A model generated the notes under the pieces. It ran no database searches. It was not told where the DNA came from and saw nothing but the letters and a program-made list of their open reading frames with translations. A program made the position numbers and the translations under genes. A DNA stretch of 64,000 bases from Lentinula raphanica (taxonomy: Eukaryota; Basidiomycota; Agaricomycetes; Agaricales; Omphalotaceae): contig JANVFP010000012.1 of assembly GCA_027919835.1 (NCBI GenBank), forward strand, positions 682,001 to 746,000. Direction: 5' to 3'. Below, piece after piece: positions 21,853 to 34,598 of this stretch (positions are counted from its first letter, which is position 1; every line of letters begins with the position of its first letter).

Positions 21853-24079
21853 TCACAAATCAGGCAGCTCCCTCCGCGTTAGCCTATTCCAAGTACTTTC
21901 CTTCCACCATTCATCCATGGAATCAATGCGCTCCCAAAGGGTTTCCTCATCGAGACCATAGATCTCATATTTCCCTCCGTCGAGAGGGCGGCCTTCTCGA
22001 GTTGCTACGTCAATAGCGGCCTTGTTTTCCCCACTAGCGATAGTGCAAAGGTCTAATCAGCCCGTCACTATCATTTCAAAGCGGGATGGTTCTTACTTTA
22101 GGAGTTGAAGCAGCTCCTGTCTGTCTGGAAAAAACAGTCTTGGTTCTAATACGCCGAGTATCCCCAAAGCTGCTCTGTATAGAAAAGAGTCGCCCTCGAG
22201 AAGGAGAACATCCCATATTCGGGCGCAAGCTTCGAACGGTAGGTGATCAAGAAATAGCGGCACAATCCAGTCCGGAAGATAAGATGCTGGAGACACTTGG
22301 TGTTGTTTAAAATTGAAGTAAACTGAGGAAGGACTATATGTCAGATCGATGGAAAGATTGCATCTTCTTGCTGCTTACTCTTAGGCATCCCGTCTGCTAG
22401 AAGAGTTTCAAAAATTCTGAAAGAAAATCAACGCATTGAACGAGTCAAAATTCTTCCATCAAAAGATGACGTCCAGATCCATACCTGTAATAAGCTTCTA
22501 CCTGCCCAGTGTTAATGCGCAAATATCGACTGTTTAGGCTTGGGGGAAAATCAACTTACATCTTCCTTAGCCTTACTCCCCCCGAAAAAGCTCCTGAGGC
22601 AATGACGTTCGAGTAAGTTTCTCATCACAACGAAGGCCTGTTGTATGGGCATGTTGATCAACAACATTGCAGCAACTTTGGCGGCACCAATCGTATACCC
22701 CAAGCCTTCATCTGCACGAGCAACAACCCAAGCACAAAGCATATCCTTGAGGTCTGAATACAGAGGTCCATTTTCATGGTGAAAGATATGCAGTGAAGGC
22801 AGGGTAGACGCGATATCAGCTTCGATTTTGGAGAGGGTTGCGGCCGAAAAAGCGCCCGAATTCAAAGCGCGTTTGGCGCGAGCGCTGCAGGAGCGGAAAT
22901 TGTCTACCGGAAGGTCAAGAAATCCGATCATCTATGATTGAATGCATAGTAATTTCACCTTTACTCAACGCAAGAGGGTTACCCACTGCTCGCTCCCACA
23001 TACTCGCTCGTAGTTTCGTAGGTATCCCCTTCCACCAAAGTTTTCGTAATCGGGGATCCTTTTGCACCACTCTCCAATCTGGTACGATCTCCTTTTCCCA
23101 AAGATGTAATGATTCCTCGATCTTTTTCTCCCGAGCGAGACGGCGCTCCTGTAACGCCTTTCTTCGTTTTTCCGCTAGGTGGAACAATGAGCATCAATAA
23201 GTCTGAAAATCCAGATAATGTGGCCCTACCCGCTGCACGACTTTGCTTCATCATCGCCTGCCAATCGGCCATATGCTTGTCATCTTCCTGACGACTCTTG
23301 GGCGGAAGAAAGGATGGCCGTGTTTTACTGACAAACTTTTCTAGAGCACTGGGACCTACTGACCGAGCCAAACGGTGTTTTGGAGATGAGGATTTGGAAG
23401 TAGAGGATGGACCTGACACGGTCTCGGATGCGGAAGCTGCGACTACTGTTGTGGAAGGGGAAGGAAGTATGGAAGTAGATGTAGACGCTGTGAAGTTAGG
23501 ATGCGTTGGTGTGACACTGGATGGTTCTGGCGAGGGTAATGATTTCGTAGAATGTTCTGAATGATCGGAAAAAGCGGTAGAACTTGAGCGAGAATGGCTT
23601 TGCAATGAGGTCGACGAAGGCAAGGGCGTTGTGATTTGTGTATTGTCCGTAGATATTGTGACTTTGTGGGATGATACGTCGATGACTACGGCAGGATATG
23701 GCTGCTCTGGTTCTGTACTATCCGGAGGACGTTCTGTATGCTCTTCGGAATTGTTTGAAACGCCATCACGAGAGGTAGACAAGGATATGGAGACAAATTG
23801 CGAAGGACTTTGGTCGTCTTCTTCAGAGCGCTCGTCACTGCCGATGTTAAGGGTTGAAAAAGAATCCATCGTGGTTCCGAGGCTCCCGTTCCGAGACTCC
23901 ACGTCGTCGTCGTCTTCAGCATCTTCAACTCTCCATGAGAGGGAGTTTTTGGCTAAGTCATCCCGGATAGAATCTGGAGAGAATTGGTAGCTAGAGTCGA
24001 GATCTTGTGAGTCTGAAAACGCGTCGTCTATGTTTAGAGAAGGTTCTAAGCGGATGTCAAGGTCGTCGCCAGCGTCCAT
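21853..24079 (-). CDS. TBC (Rab-GAP-like) domain protein with atypical catalytic motifs
   Basis: Multiple exons run from the ATG at 24079 to a TGA at 21855-21853. The first 300 residues are acidic and Ser/Thr-rich and probably disordered. A coiled, charged helix follows (EKRRKALQERRLAREKKIEE). The TBC domain then starts with RLRKLWWKGIPTKLRASMWE and ends with DWIVPLFLDHLPFEACARIW followed by DVLLLEGDSFLYRAAL, both classic TBC blocks. In the middle the usual IxxDxxR reads IEADIAS, so the Arg finger is replaced by Ser, and the usual YxQG reads YTIG, so the Gln finger is replaced by Ile. Active TBC proteins use both fingers to speed GTP hydrolysis by Rab. This one may be a pseudo-GAP or use another mechanism. 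It is head-to-head with the GCP4 gene. Confidence 0.82.
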
Positions 24080-24137
24080 AATGATTGACGAGAAGAGGTA
24101 TGCATTGAATTTCGGCCCGAGTTTGCTCTCAACGCTG

Positions 24138-26509
24138 ATGATTGCAGAAATCCTCCTAGTTCTTGCAGGTCATCCTTCATCTCTGTTTTCTAAAAACAAT
24201 ACTGTTCACCCATCCTTTGCCTCTCTTCTTCATCCTGGCGAACAACAATGCATCGAATCTCTAGGTCAGATCGCTTTTCGATATCGGACAGTCAAAAACA
24301 CTTGTGCGCAGCTTCAGCTTTCTTCCTCTCGCTATATTTCTGCCGTGTGTGCAGCAATAAACCATACACTCAAGGATGAGTATGAGATGTTGGTCATAAA
24401 GACAGAAGAGAGGGTTCTCAGACGCGACGCGAATCTGGTGGCAAGCGGTTCTTTTGTGCCACTTTCGTCAGTCCGGGCAACGTTCGCAGAATGGGACGCG
24501 CCTCTGGCTGCACTGATGTCTCTAGTAGAAGATTTAGAAGTCAAGAAGGATATTCAACCAGGTCCTCTCATCGATATGCTATTGGAGCGTGCAAAAACAG
24601 GGATTCATCGCATAGCCAACATCTTTATTCAGCTGTCCCATGCGGTTGAACGCGTTTGGCGGGTTCAGCTGATCTCCTTCGTCGTCCACGGCTCTATATC
24701 AACCGTGGATCCTCTCGTTTCTGACTCTTACACGTTCTTGGACGGTTCACTGCCTTCTTGTATAACGCCGCAATCTCGAGATTCTATACTGTATGTTGGA
24801 CGCGCCATATCCACTGTCAGAGCTGCACAATGGCAGAAACAACTTCCGATAGACTTGGCCATAGAACATGCAAGAGCTCTGGAGAACGTTATGCCCGACG
24901 ATCAACCCAACTTTGATAGGGTGATCGAACGTATACGAACAAACGTTAGCGAATGGCTCTGGATGAATGTGTTGACCCTACAAGCAGTCGAAGAAGCTGT
25001 GGATTCATTGTATGTCGTCAATCACAGTGTTTGGTTTGTTTCATGAGGTATATACTGACATGCGCGTAGTGCAAATTACTTCCTGGTCCGAAGTGGGGAA
25101 TTCAGCTTGGCTCTAATTTGCGAGATCGAAAGGCTCAAGATTTCACGTCTAACTGTTCGTTCGGGAACAACATCTATGATTCGCGAACAAGATTTGAATC
25201 TTGCACTCTTACGAGCCTCCCTGGGCACAGCAGCTCAACAAGATCCCGCTTTGTCTCATCTTCGTTTTCTTCTCCCTACTGGACCTCTGCGGCCCCTATT
25301 ACCTTCGCTCGGGTCTGGTATCTTGGCTAGTTCCCTCTCCCAATCCGTTGGAAAGCAACTCGATTCCTCTCCTTTCACCAGTACACTCCTCGGCACACCT
25401 TTGATTCTAACATATACCGTCTCCTGGCCCCTCGACCTATTTGTACACCCTGCAGAACTATCTTTGTACGGTGCCCTCTTTTCTTACCTATCGACATTGC
25501 GAAAAACACACACTAGCATTCATAATTGCTGGTCTTCGTTGTCAAATACCCAGCGTGCACGAAGGCGATGGACAGGGTTGGGCGAAGGTGGTACTACGGA
25601 AGATTTGGAAGCAAGAAAGGAACTGCTTCGGTGTGGTTGGGGTGTTATAAGGGACATGAGTTGGTTTTTGGATACACTCATGGGGTATGTGATGATTGAC
25701 GTAGTGGACGTTGAGTATCGAAGGTTGAAGAATCAGCTGAGGTCTCACAGTGGTGAGGATGAACACGCCAAAAGAGCTGGCTCGATGTCCACTGAGCCGT
25801 CTGTCACAAGTGTGCTGATCACGACTCACAGCAAAACTTCGATGCCCGCTTCTCGCAGTAGTACCTCACATCTGGGCAGAGTTGCAGCTTCCTCCAAGTT
25901 GGACTTCACCACTCTCCGTCAAATGCACGCGACGTATCTCGACAGGCTTCTTACAGGATGCCTGCTTACGAATCAGGAAGTGACCACTGTTTTAGCGAGT
26001 ATATTCGAAGTCTGCGAGCGGTTCGTAGCACAGGTGGAAAGATGGGGAGGAGACATTCTTCCGGCATTGTTGTTCGAAGGATCTTTGAAGGGTGGATCGG
26101 AGAAAGTTGGTAATCTGGTGAAAGAAAGGCGTGGCGTGGTTGCTGAAATCAATGAGGTTCGTTGCAATTTTTCTCTTGAAAACCAACTTATGCTGAACAT
26201 CTGCGTCGTCAGACTCTTCATGACCTTCTTATCACTTTTTATGAGCATCTATCATCTACAACCTTCCAGCGGCCGCTTGCATCTGCTCCGGCAGAAGCAT
26301 CCAAGTCTATGGCGCTAGGAGGGCACACGACCTTCAATATGACGCGTGTTCCAATGGGCAACACGTCAAAAACACGTACGGGCAATAAGGCGGATAGCGT
26401 TGATGTGAGGAGACATGTTGAACGTCTCATGTTAAGGCTGGATTTCAATGGTGGTTTCTCAAAGTTCAGTTGGGGCAAAAAGGAAAACGGAATTCTTGGT
26501 GATTTATAG
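24138..26509 (+). CDS. Gamma-tubulin complex component 4 (GCP4/Spc97-Spc98 family)
   Basis: Three exons (24138 to about 25010, about 25070-26156, about 26211-26509) give about 770 residues. The start MIAEILLVLAGHPSSLF matches the conserved GCP4 N-terminus (human GCP4 begins MIHELLLAL), so I prefer this ATG to the in-frame one at 24081. Gamma-tubulin ring complex motifs follow: LLHPGEQQCIESLGQIAFRY, then the central FANYFLVRSGEFSLALICEI, which spans the first intron. The C-terminal GRIP2 part has HATYLDRLLTGCLLTNQEV. The protein would sit in the gamma-tubulin ring complex at spindle pole bodies or microtubule nucleation sites. GCP4 is not essential in several fungi. The upstream TBC gene starts 58 bp away in the opposite direction. 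Confidence 0.9.
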
Positions 26510-26904
26510 CATGCATTCGAAATAATTGTTAGCATGAACATTCAATTGTAATATAGTATTTATCTTGAGTGTCAACCTATGTATGTAATGCATCTATGAG
26601 AAAGCCAGTCCGTCGCTCTCGCATAGCGTGAAGTTTTCCGTTAGCGCTGGCGGCAAGGGTCTTTAGTTTCAAGCATACACAGTGAGTAGAAAGAGGACGG
26701 GACCCAGGTTGATTTCGTGCATGCAACGAGCAACTCTCTTCAATGCAACGGTGAGAAATACGCTTGTATTACTCCTTGTTAAGAGATTTTACGGTCCAAG
26801 CACGCTAGACACAATTTGCTCGGAGGCTTATGACTGGGCGGACAAATACGGCCCAGCGCCTTTCTCAACAACTTCGTTTGCTTTCTTACCAACCACCATC
26901 TGAG
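26510..26904. other. Intergenic region upstream of pyrophosphatase
   Basis: No gene is seen in these 395 bp. They should hold the GCP4 3' UTR and the pyrophosphatase promoter. A plus-strand frame at 26682-26903 overlaps the promoter and has no family features. Confidence 0.4.
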
Positions 26905-28118
26905 ATGACTTCTCGTCAGTATCTTTCTGTGAATCATCTCTTCTTTCACTCTCTAATTCCTTTCACAGAATACAGCCCCCGCCTCATTGGTGCACCCAAT
27001 ACGCTCGGTATGGTTACCAACCGTTCGTTTTGGACACATCGATTGACCTTTTACTCTCATCGTCAGAGCATCGCGTCTTCATCGAACAAAACGGCTCTGT
27101 CGTATCGTCTTTCCATGACATCCCTCTCTTCGCTGACCAGAATAATGGCATCTTCAACATGATCGTCGAAGTCCCTCGCTGGACCAACGCCAAGATGGAG
27201 ATTTCCAAGGAGGAGCCCTTCAATCCCATCAAGCAGGATGTGAAGAAAAACCGTTTGCGTTTCGTACGCAACTGCTTCCCTCACCATGGTTACATCTGGA
27301 ACTACGGTGCTTTCCCCCAGGTATATCGAATCGTCATCGTCATCGTTAGTGATGTTCACTCAAATTTGTGTAGACCTGGGAGGACCCTAGCCAGCAACAC
27401 GCTGAAACTAAGGCGAAGGGTGATAACGATCCTCTCGATGTTTGCGAGATCGGTGAGCAAGTTGGATACGTAGGACAGGTCAAGCAGGTCAAGGTTCTCG
27501 GTATCATGGCCTTGTTGGATGAGGGCGAGACCGACTGGAAAGTGATCGTCGTTGATGTTCAAGATCCTCTTGCGTCCAAACTCAACGACATCGAGGATGT
27601 CGAGAGGCATCTCCCCGGTTTGATCAGGGCCACCAACGAATGGTTCAGGTGTGTTGAATGAATTCTCCTCTTCAACCGAGTAGCTCAACCTTCCATCATA
27701 GGATTTACAAAATTCCCGATGGTAAACCTGAGAACACTTTCGCCTTCTCTGGTGAAGCCAAGAACAAGAAATATGCCACTGAGATCATCCATGAATGCCA
27801 CGAGGCCTGGCGTCGCCTCATCACTGGCGAATCTAGTACACAAGGCATCTCAATGTCCGTTAGGTTATCATGTTCGCCTCAAGGACACCTTGGCTGATGA
27901 CTACTCTAACAGCGAAAATATCACGATTGCCAACTCTCCTGGGTTTGTGAGAAGAGATGATCCCAAATATCTCAGTGTTCCACCACCTTCTGCCAAATCT
28001 CCTGCTCCGATTGACCCTTCTGGTACGTACTTCCACGCCTCGTGAAAAAAAAAAAAAACTCTGGTCTCACTGATTTGTAGTATCGAAATGGTTCTATATA
28101 TCCTCCGCGCAGGTCTAG
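26905..28118 (+). CDS. IPP1: Soluble inorganic pyrophosphatase, family I
   Basis: Seven exons (26905-26914, 26969-27007, 27067-27320, 27374-27648, 27702-27854, 27913-28022, 28081-28118) join in frame to about 290 residues, the usual fungal length. The start [20 protein letters not shown] fits yeast Ipp1. Catalytic and metal-binding blocks are present: [30 protein letters not shown], and [17 protein letters not shown]. The end [14 protein letters not shown] is typical of eukaryotic enzymes. It hydrolyses pyrophosphate to two phosphates in cytosol and nucleus, pulling biosynthetic reactions forward, and needs Mg2+. The intron at 27855-27912 was chosen because it restores the conserved [15 protein letters not shown] stretch. 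The last intron contains a 14-base A run (28044-28057). Confidence 0.93.
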
Positions 28119-28309
28119 TCATACATAAAACCCTGATAAAACCCAGTAGCCAGATTCAACTGAGTACATAGATATCATGACATTTTTCGTCATAGCCAAC
28201 TGCAACGCCCCCATTCGAAATCACGATGCAGCCAATTGCACGATAGTTGCAATCATTGTGGATTTTTTGAGATGACATGAGTATCATTGAAGTGAAAAAT
28301 ACCATGATA

Positions 28310-31300
28310 TCATGCTCGGGCCTTCTCTGCGCCAATCTCAGGTTGTATAGGTGGATAACGGCAATAACGATCTGATATCGATGTGACCGTCCATGTTCCT
28401 ATATGCATTGTGAGTAGTTCATTCTGTACAGAAGACTATTGGTCGTACCCTCTAAGGCCGAGAATATCGAATACTCGTTCGAGTACACCCGAGAGACTGT
28501 ATGCGTTTCAAGTACTTTTCCATGCTTGTTTCTGCCAGTGGTCAATTCAGACCTCTGGTACGTGAAAGTGAATGGAGGTTCTCCAATGAGCGTAAACACA
28601 ATCTCCGCTTGATCACCTGCAAGCAGAAAACATTTGATGGATATAATGGACAGAGATAACAATCCACCAACCCTCGTGAATATCTTGAAGTACTCTCTTG
28701 CCGTGTCCTACTTGGGCAGAAGGTAAAGGATGCACTGAGAACCGCAGATCTGTGATCGACGCCTTGCACATTTTTTGCTGATGGGCGATCGAAGTCACAA
28801 CGAATTCCCCAGGTTGTTGCTGAAGTAGTGAGAAGGGGGACACTTTAGCTTCTTGTGTGTATGCCTTGCCGTTGATTCGGTATCTGATAGTACGAGTTAG
28901 TAGCTGTCAAGAATCGAGAACAATGAAGCATACCCTATTGACCATGGTGGAGTTCCCTCAAGTTGGAACTGTGCTGCCTCGCCAACACAGAAGTCTTCTC
29001 GGCGGTCTATAGGTACGATAGCAGCAGCTTCAGCCACGTCTACCCAAACGGAAGTCGCCAATGGATCCAGAGTGGCATGTGCACAGTTTGAGGCATCTGC
29101 AACGGACTGGATGACAACTAGGTGAGCTCCCACTGACGTGAATTGATAATTCTGGAGACCAAGTTTCCAGGCGTGATCATGCACTTCGACCGTTTGTATT
29201 TCAACGTGGCTAGTAGCCAGATTCTTGACGGATAACTCGAGTTGGAAGGGTGGTGTGCCTTCAAGTACTACAAGACCATCCGAAGACAGCTTGTCGAGTG
29301 GAGCGAAGACGTCGTACAAGCAATGAGCGAGCCTGTTGCGGTTTTTGAAACGAGCATTAGGACGCAAGGAAACTTGTTGTTCGAACAAAAGTCGTTCGTT
29401 GCGAGGAATAGGTGTATTTTTATGCTTTTCCAATGGATAAGCTGTATCGCCTATTTGTTTGACTTCGTAGTATACCCGGCCTGGATTGGAGGTGTGAAGC
29501 TGAAATCGAGTACGGGGCTGAATGCTATTGAATACAGGTTGGTCAATCAACCTGGTCCCTCCCTGTTCGTTGCCCTGTGCAATGTTGTACATGATCTGGA
29601 ATGGAGGGCGACCTAAACGACAACTCAATGACTGTCATATTTTCAGAAAAGAATACACACACCAGTGAGATCAAGATCGACATGGTCGTTGATACCCTCG
29701 CACAAGGGGGGAAGGATGTATGAGCCGTTGAGAGGTTCATATGTTGCCGATGTATGTTCAGACAACTGAGCAGTAGGTCTAGGTACCCAATCCACGCGGT
29801 AATCAGAAGCGTCAGCAATGACAGTTCCTGAGCATTGTGCGTCAGATATCTAATTTAATGTTTGAGTCGTCGTCTTAGAGCAATGTTTCTTCAAAAACAA
29901 ACCTCCAGGATTTCGTATACGCCTTTCTCGGTGACATACACGTAGTCGTTCGGAGAAGTGAGCTTCGCGGAAAATACACTGTTGTCACCTGCGCGACGAT
30001 ATTTTATGTGCCATGGCTACATAGCCATCAAATGTCAGCAAGATGCGGGCAAGATGTAGGATGACTACCTACAGCTTCACCGGTCAGTCGAAGAGGAAGG
30101 CCGGTTCGTTCATGTTCGAGCACAGTAGTTTGTCGTTTTCCATCGGCACCATAGAATTTGACAGTTGGCTAGAGTGGGATTGAGAAACACAAATCATGGG
30201 CAGAGTGAGATATCCCTACTTTCAACCTTCTGACATTCACTGATATTCCGGGAACAGAGATGGGGAGTTTGCATCGAGACTTGTCTTCCACGCTGACTAA
30301 AACGAAAGTACCATCAAGACCTGTACTCACGAGAAAAAAGGTAGCATTCACTCAGATCGATCTCAAAAGTGCCACCTTCTTTGTCAACTGTCGCAGGTAC
30401 AGGTATCTGCAGCTGCTTTCGATTTGTGTTGATACCAGGAAATGTCAAAATATCAGAGCTCCTGGGTCCGACAAGCTGAAGCTCCAAACTCCAAGGAGGC
30501 GAGCCCTAATATTTTCTTTGGTAAGAACGCAAGTAGGCTTTTTGAGACGACTCACCCTGAGTTCTACTTCTACGTCTATGAATTTACCTTCACAGCTGTT
30601 CAGAGCCTTTTTCCTTCCTAGACCTTTGGGAACACCAACGAAATCGGCAGATGCGGGAGGATGAATGACCTGGTCAATACTAGGTCCGTCGAATGCGACC
30701 CTCTGGTAATTGGCATCGCTGATCTTTGTGAACTTGAAGATATAATGCCCACTTTGTTCCGGTTGGAGCATGAATTGTCCTCGAGAAGTAGCGAAAGTCT
30801 TTGACAACTCTTTAGGGGCCTCGGAGTCTTTCTGTATCTCGTAGTAAACGTGAAAGGGTGGAGTTCCGTGAAGTACAAGAGTGGCAGAAACACCTGTATC
30901 TCCTGAGCATTCGTGAATCTTCGTCCATTTAATTTCAGCGGTTGGCATAGGCCTTTCCACGACATTACATGATTCTGGAGCTAGAACATCGCCAGCGCAC
31001 CACTGTTCCAAAAAAGTCAAACTTTGGACAATAAATCAACAGGCATGAACTGCGTACTTTGCCCTTGACACCGGTGATCATGTACTCGCCTGGGGCACTG
31101 GCCCCTATACTGAGATCTCTTCGGTTTCCTTGCATTGACACAGTCTTGCGCCAGGCCTTGAAATGCTTTTTCCCCGAATCGCCCGAATGAGGTTGGTATT
31201 TTATATTTATATCCCAGGGAGCATCGAGGGTATCGGCATCTATCGCGGAAATTGCCAAGGCTGCCTCTGAACCGATAGCCAGAGAAACAGGATGCTCCGG

Positions 31301-32792
31301 GCTACAGTGCTTGAATGCAACAGCAGGACGTCGCAGTATGGTGAAAGACCGCACGGCGGTATGATCGTCTGCGGAACTGCTGCTGCTTATGACCATCGTA
31401 TTTCCGACCGCGTCTACGACTTCTTCCAAAGCATAAACATGACGACCTGGGATATCAAGCGAAATAGAAAGAGGGACCTGTAGCCTTTCAGGCGCAGTGG
31501 TTCGTCGATCTGAACCTGGGGTAGTAATAGCCACTTGAGAAGAGTGATCAGAGGGAAGGGATGAGTCCGAGTGATGGCCACCTTCTATGCCCTCTACTAA
31601 GTAAGGCTCTCGATTGCCATTGACGGTCTTAGACCACCTCAGTCTGAGCGGAGGCACACCGTTGATATCCATCATCAGCTGCACGTCATTCCCTTGACCA
31701 GCGCAACGGATACTATCTTCCACATGTTCATCAGGCGCAAACTCTGCCCGGGGACACGGTACTATGATCATGTCCGATGGAATCACGAGCCGGGCCTCAG
31801 TGCTCGAGGAATCCAGTACACGTTCCAGTTTGAGAACGCCTGGTTTTTCGAGGCGGATATGTACTAAGGACTGTGTTGATTGCAGGGAGAATGACTGTTT
31901 TGATGTGTGGTCGTCATCATCGTATTCGTCATATTCGTCAACGACCTCCTGGGACGCGGGTCGCGTCAGTTGAAGTGCTGCAACACGCGCCTGCTCGATT
32001 GTGCGGAGTTCCTTTCCCGATAAATCGGTGAATTCTGGTTGGCCTGGTTTCAGACCGAGTGGTGTGAGGGAAAATTTGAGGTTGACGGGATTTGTATTGT
32101 TAAGAAGCACGGGTATGAGAATGGCATCTCCAGAGGGCGGAAGGCAAAGTGTTTCTCCGTAGGGATTCAGCTGTGCAGTACCAATTGGAGACATGCGTAC
32201 GGTATGCTGGCCAAGAAGATGTGCGTCGTTCTGTGTAGCTTGAGAGGAGAATAGACCGGTGAATGGGGCTAGTATATCCATGAAAGTCGTCGTTTCGGGA
32301 GTATAGGCAACATCATGATGACCTGAGGAGGTACAACTTCAGGTTTTGTGTAGATAGACGCGACCAACTCATGAATATTACTCACCTGAGATACTCGTGG
32401 ACACGACACTTTCATCTCCCCACAAATTCACGCTTACTCCACCAAAAAACAATGCATCAGCGAAACACACGCATATGATTTGAAGCGCAACGACAGCTTT
32501 ACTGTAGTTGAGTCGCGGTATTCGCAAAAGAGCAAGAAGGATGCAGTACAATGTATCGAACAGAAGCCACTTTCGACAGAGATACATCCTGTTCTCTGAA
32601 GACACAAAAGAGGAGATTACATCGACAGCTTTACAGGCCTAATTGATCGTCAGAGCCGTTCGTTTCTACGCTAGTTGTCGAAGAAAATACCTGCAGAAGT
32701 GCACCGAACCCGAGATAGTACCATCTCTGAGAGGGAAAATCCAGGTAATTTTCCGAAATCAAAGCTTTGGTACCACTAGACTGCGTTGACAT
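28310..32792 (-). CDS. POM152: Nuclear pore membrane protein Pom152
   Basis: A large multi-exon gene runs from the ATG at 32792 to a TGA at 28312-28310. The N-terminus has the membrane segments expected of Pom152 (CRKWLLFDTLYCILLALLRI and VVALQIICVCFADALFFGGV). The block DAHLLGQHTVRMSPIGTAQL is strongly Pom152-like. The luminal part is a string of Ig-like repeats, each marked by a G-x-PP/PW-hydrophobic motif: GVPPLRLRW, GTPPFHVYYEI, GEAPWHIKYR, GRPPFQIMYNI, GTPPFQLELSV, GTPPWSIG, GEPPFTFTYQR. The protein forms the membrane ring of the nuclear pore in the perinuclear lumen. It ends tail-to-tail, 191 bp from the pyrophosphatase gene. Exon borders inside the repeat region were only partly resolved. 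Confidence 0.92.
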
Positions 32793-33336
32793 AGTACGCG
32801 TGATTCAGTGTCTACGAAAGAGATTCTACCACATGCAAATGATAGAGGAAAGATGAGGAGGACCCGCAGTGGTAGTCACGGTGAAGATGAAAGATTTCGA
32901 GAATTCAAAGATCGCGTGACGGCAATGATATTGCTCACGATCGATAAGTGCTACGCCTCCTTCACTTACTCCGTCTTTGCTTCGTCAAGTACATTTAGTT
33001 CAAATTACTGACTGTCATCTCTAATACTAATTGGTGAGAGCTGATGAGATTACAATGACTGTGAATCAACAACTCGTTACTCATTGCAGGGTTCTCGAAA
33101 CTTGGTAAACCTATATCCATCTTTTACATTGCCAAAAACTCATCACAAAGTTGTCACGGTGTACTAGTATGCGTGAAGTTTAAGCTTGGTGAGCTTTTCC
33201 GACTCCATGGCTCCCCACACGTGTCGAGCTAAACCTCGAATACATTCTCTGGCCTTTCTTCATTGCTGCCCCTCATTCAAGTCTAGTACGCCCTGCACAC
33301 TTCCTGCTTTCTCTCCCTAAATCTGAAGCATCTTCA
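32793..33336. other. Divergent promoter region of POM152 and the dsRBD gene
   Basis: The 544 bp separate two head-to-head genes. Short plus-strand frames near 32808-33011 do not look like protein. A CACGTG E-box occurs within ACACGTGTC near 33219-33226. Otherwise nothing is seen. Confidence 0.4.
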
Positions 33337-34452
33337 ATGATCATCAAGGAACTCAACTACAGAATGAACTCGCACAATCTGCCCCCTCTCCCTCCAATCC
33401 ATGGCAATGCGCCAGACTTGACCATAGCAGTCTACACGCGTCAGCTGAATAGTCCAACTCATCCCACAACGTATGACAGTGAACGCCTGGCCGAACTGGG
33501 CACGCAGGTTTGTCCGCACTTTTGATTGGCTGTACTCTTGCATATTCATACACATGTAGGTGCTGGATCTAGCTACCACCAAATATCTTTACAACTGTGA
33601 ACAGCCGGCTTTGGATGCTCAGAGTATCCGAGTATGCGACCGAGGTTCATGATTGTACACCCATCTGAAATACTCGTCTGTCTTTTTGCTTCGTAGGATC
33701 AACGAACAGATATACTGCAAGATGACAGGATTATTCAATGGCTCGAGGATTACAATTTGAAAGCTCATTTGCAGACCTCGGATCCTTCGATATTTGACAA
33801 TCAACAGGTGAACCATAATCGAACCATCCAAAATTCTATTCAGCCCATGCCCAAAATTCTAGGAAATGAAAAAATTCTTCTTGACTTATGTCGCAGCAGT
33901 ATTTCTATCCAGCGGTTTACCGACCGTCGAAAATTGGATCAGTCAATTGATAGATCCCAATGCTACGGTTCAGAATACCTTCTCAACTCCGACCTCGAAT
34001 CCGCCTCAGTTTTCACCGATGCCCCCACAATACTCCGCGCCGCCACCGCCGCCTCCCCCTCACAACCCACCCCCACTGCCTACATCAAGCTATACTCCAA
34101 GTTCATCAATCACTCCCGGATTAACATGGCTGTCACTCGCAACGGTTAATCAGACTGCCGCTCAAAAACGTGTCAATATAAGCTACCAAGTTGAGCCTGC
34201 CATTGGGCCGCCTCACGCTCCTACATGGACTGTTCATTGTTATAGTAAGTTTCGCCCAAAAGGGATACAAGAAGCTAACTCCTGTGCCATAGTGGACGGT
34301 GAAGAAAAGGGTATAGGAAAAGGCAAAAGTACAAAAGCTGCCAAAGAAGAAGCAGCAAGGAATGCGTGAGTTTTGTCCAGTTCCATTACCATGTAATAAT
34401 GATGACCAAATGATCTACAACTACTAGGTATTTGAACATGGGCTGGATGTGA
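33337..34452 (+). CDS. Degenerate RNase III plus double-stranded RNA-binding domain protein
   Basis: Six exons join in frame to about 270 residues. The N-terminal half follows the RNase III fold: SERLAELGTQVLDLATTKYL aligns with the signature ERLEFLGDxVL, and KKFFLTYVAAVFLSSG aligns with the second signature. Of the metal ligands only the first Glu remains; the next Glu is Ala, the Asp of 'LGD' is Thr, and the later Asp/Glu pair is Lys/Leu. A proline-rich linker follows (PPPPPPPHNPPPLPTSS). The C-terminus is a complete dsRBD: VNISYQVEPAIGP, then GIGKGKSTKAAKEEAARNA. It should bind dsRNA but not cut it. A mitoribosomal mL44-like role is possible, yet no targeting peptide is evident. An alternative start is the ATG at 33364. 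Confidence 0.72.
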
Positions 34453-34598
34453 AGCGTCTAAAGAGACAAACTGGACAGGGAGCTTCAAGCTTCAGCTTCA
34501 AGGGTGACACTCTTACGATGAGCAATTTGAGTGTACAAAAGTAACATGTATTTCAACAACTGCGCCATATAGCTGTCACGACTCACCAATGACTTTCC

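Noticed and set aside
24081..24137. N-terminal extension of GCP4 from the ATG at 24081
   Set aside because: The family N-terminus begins at the later Met (MIAEILLVL), so the extra 19 residues are probably 5' UTR.
28808..28892. Separate small gene downstream of the Pom152 repeats
   Set aside because: The frame is the C-terminal exon of POM152 (SPFSLLQQQPGEFVVTS), joined across short introns to the Ig-like repeats.
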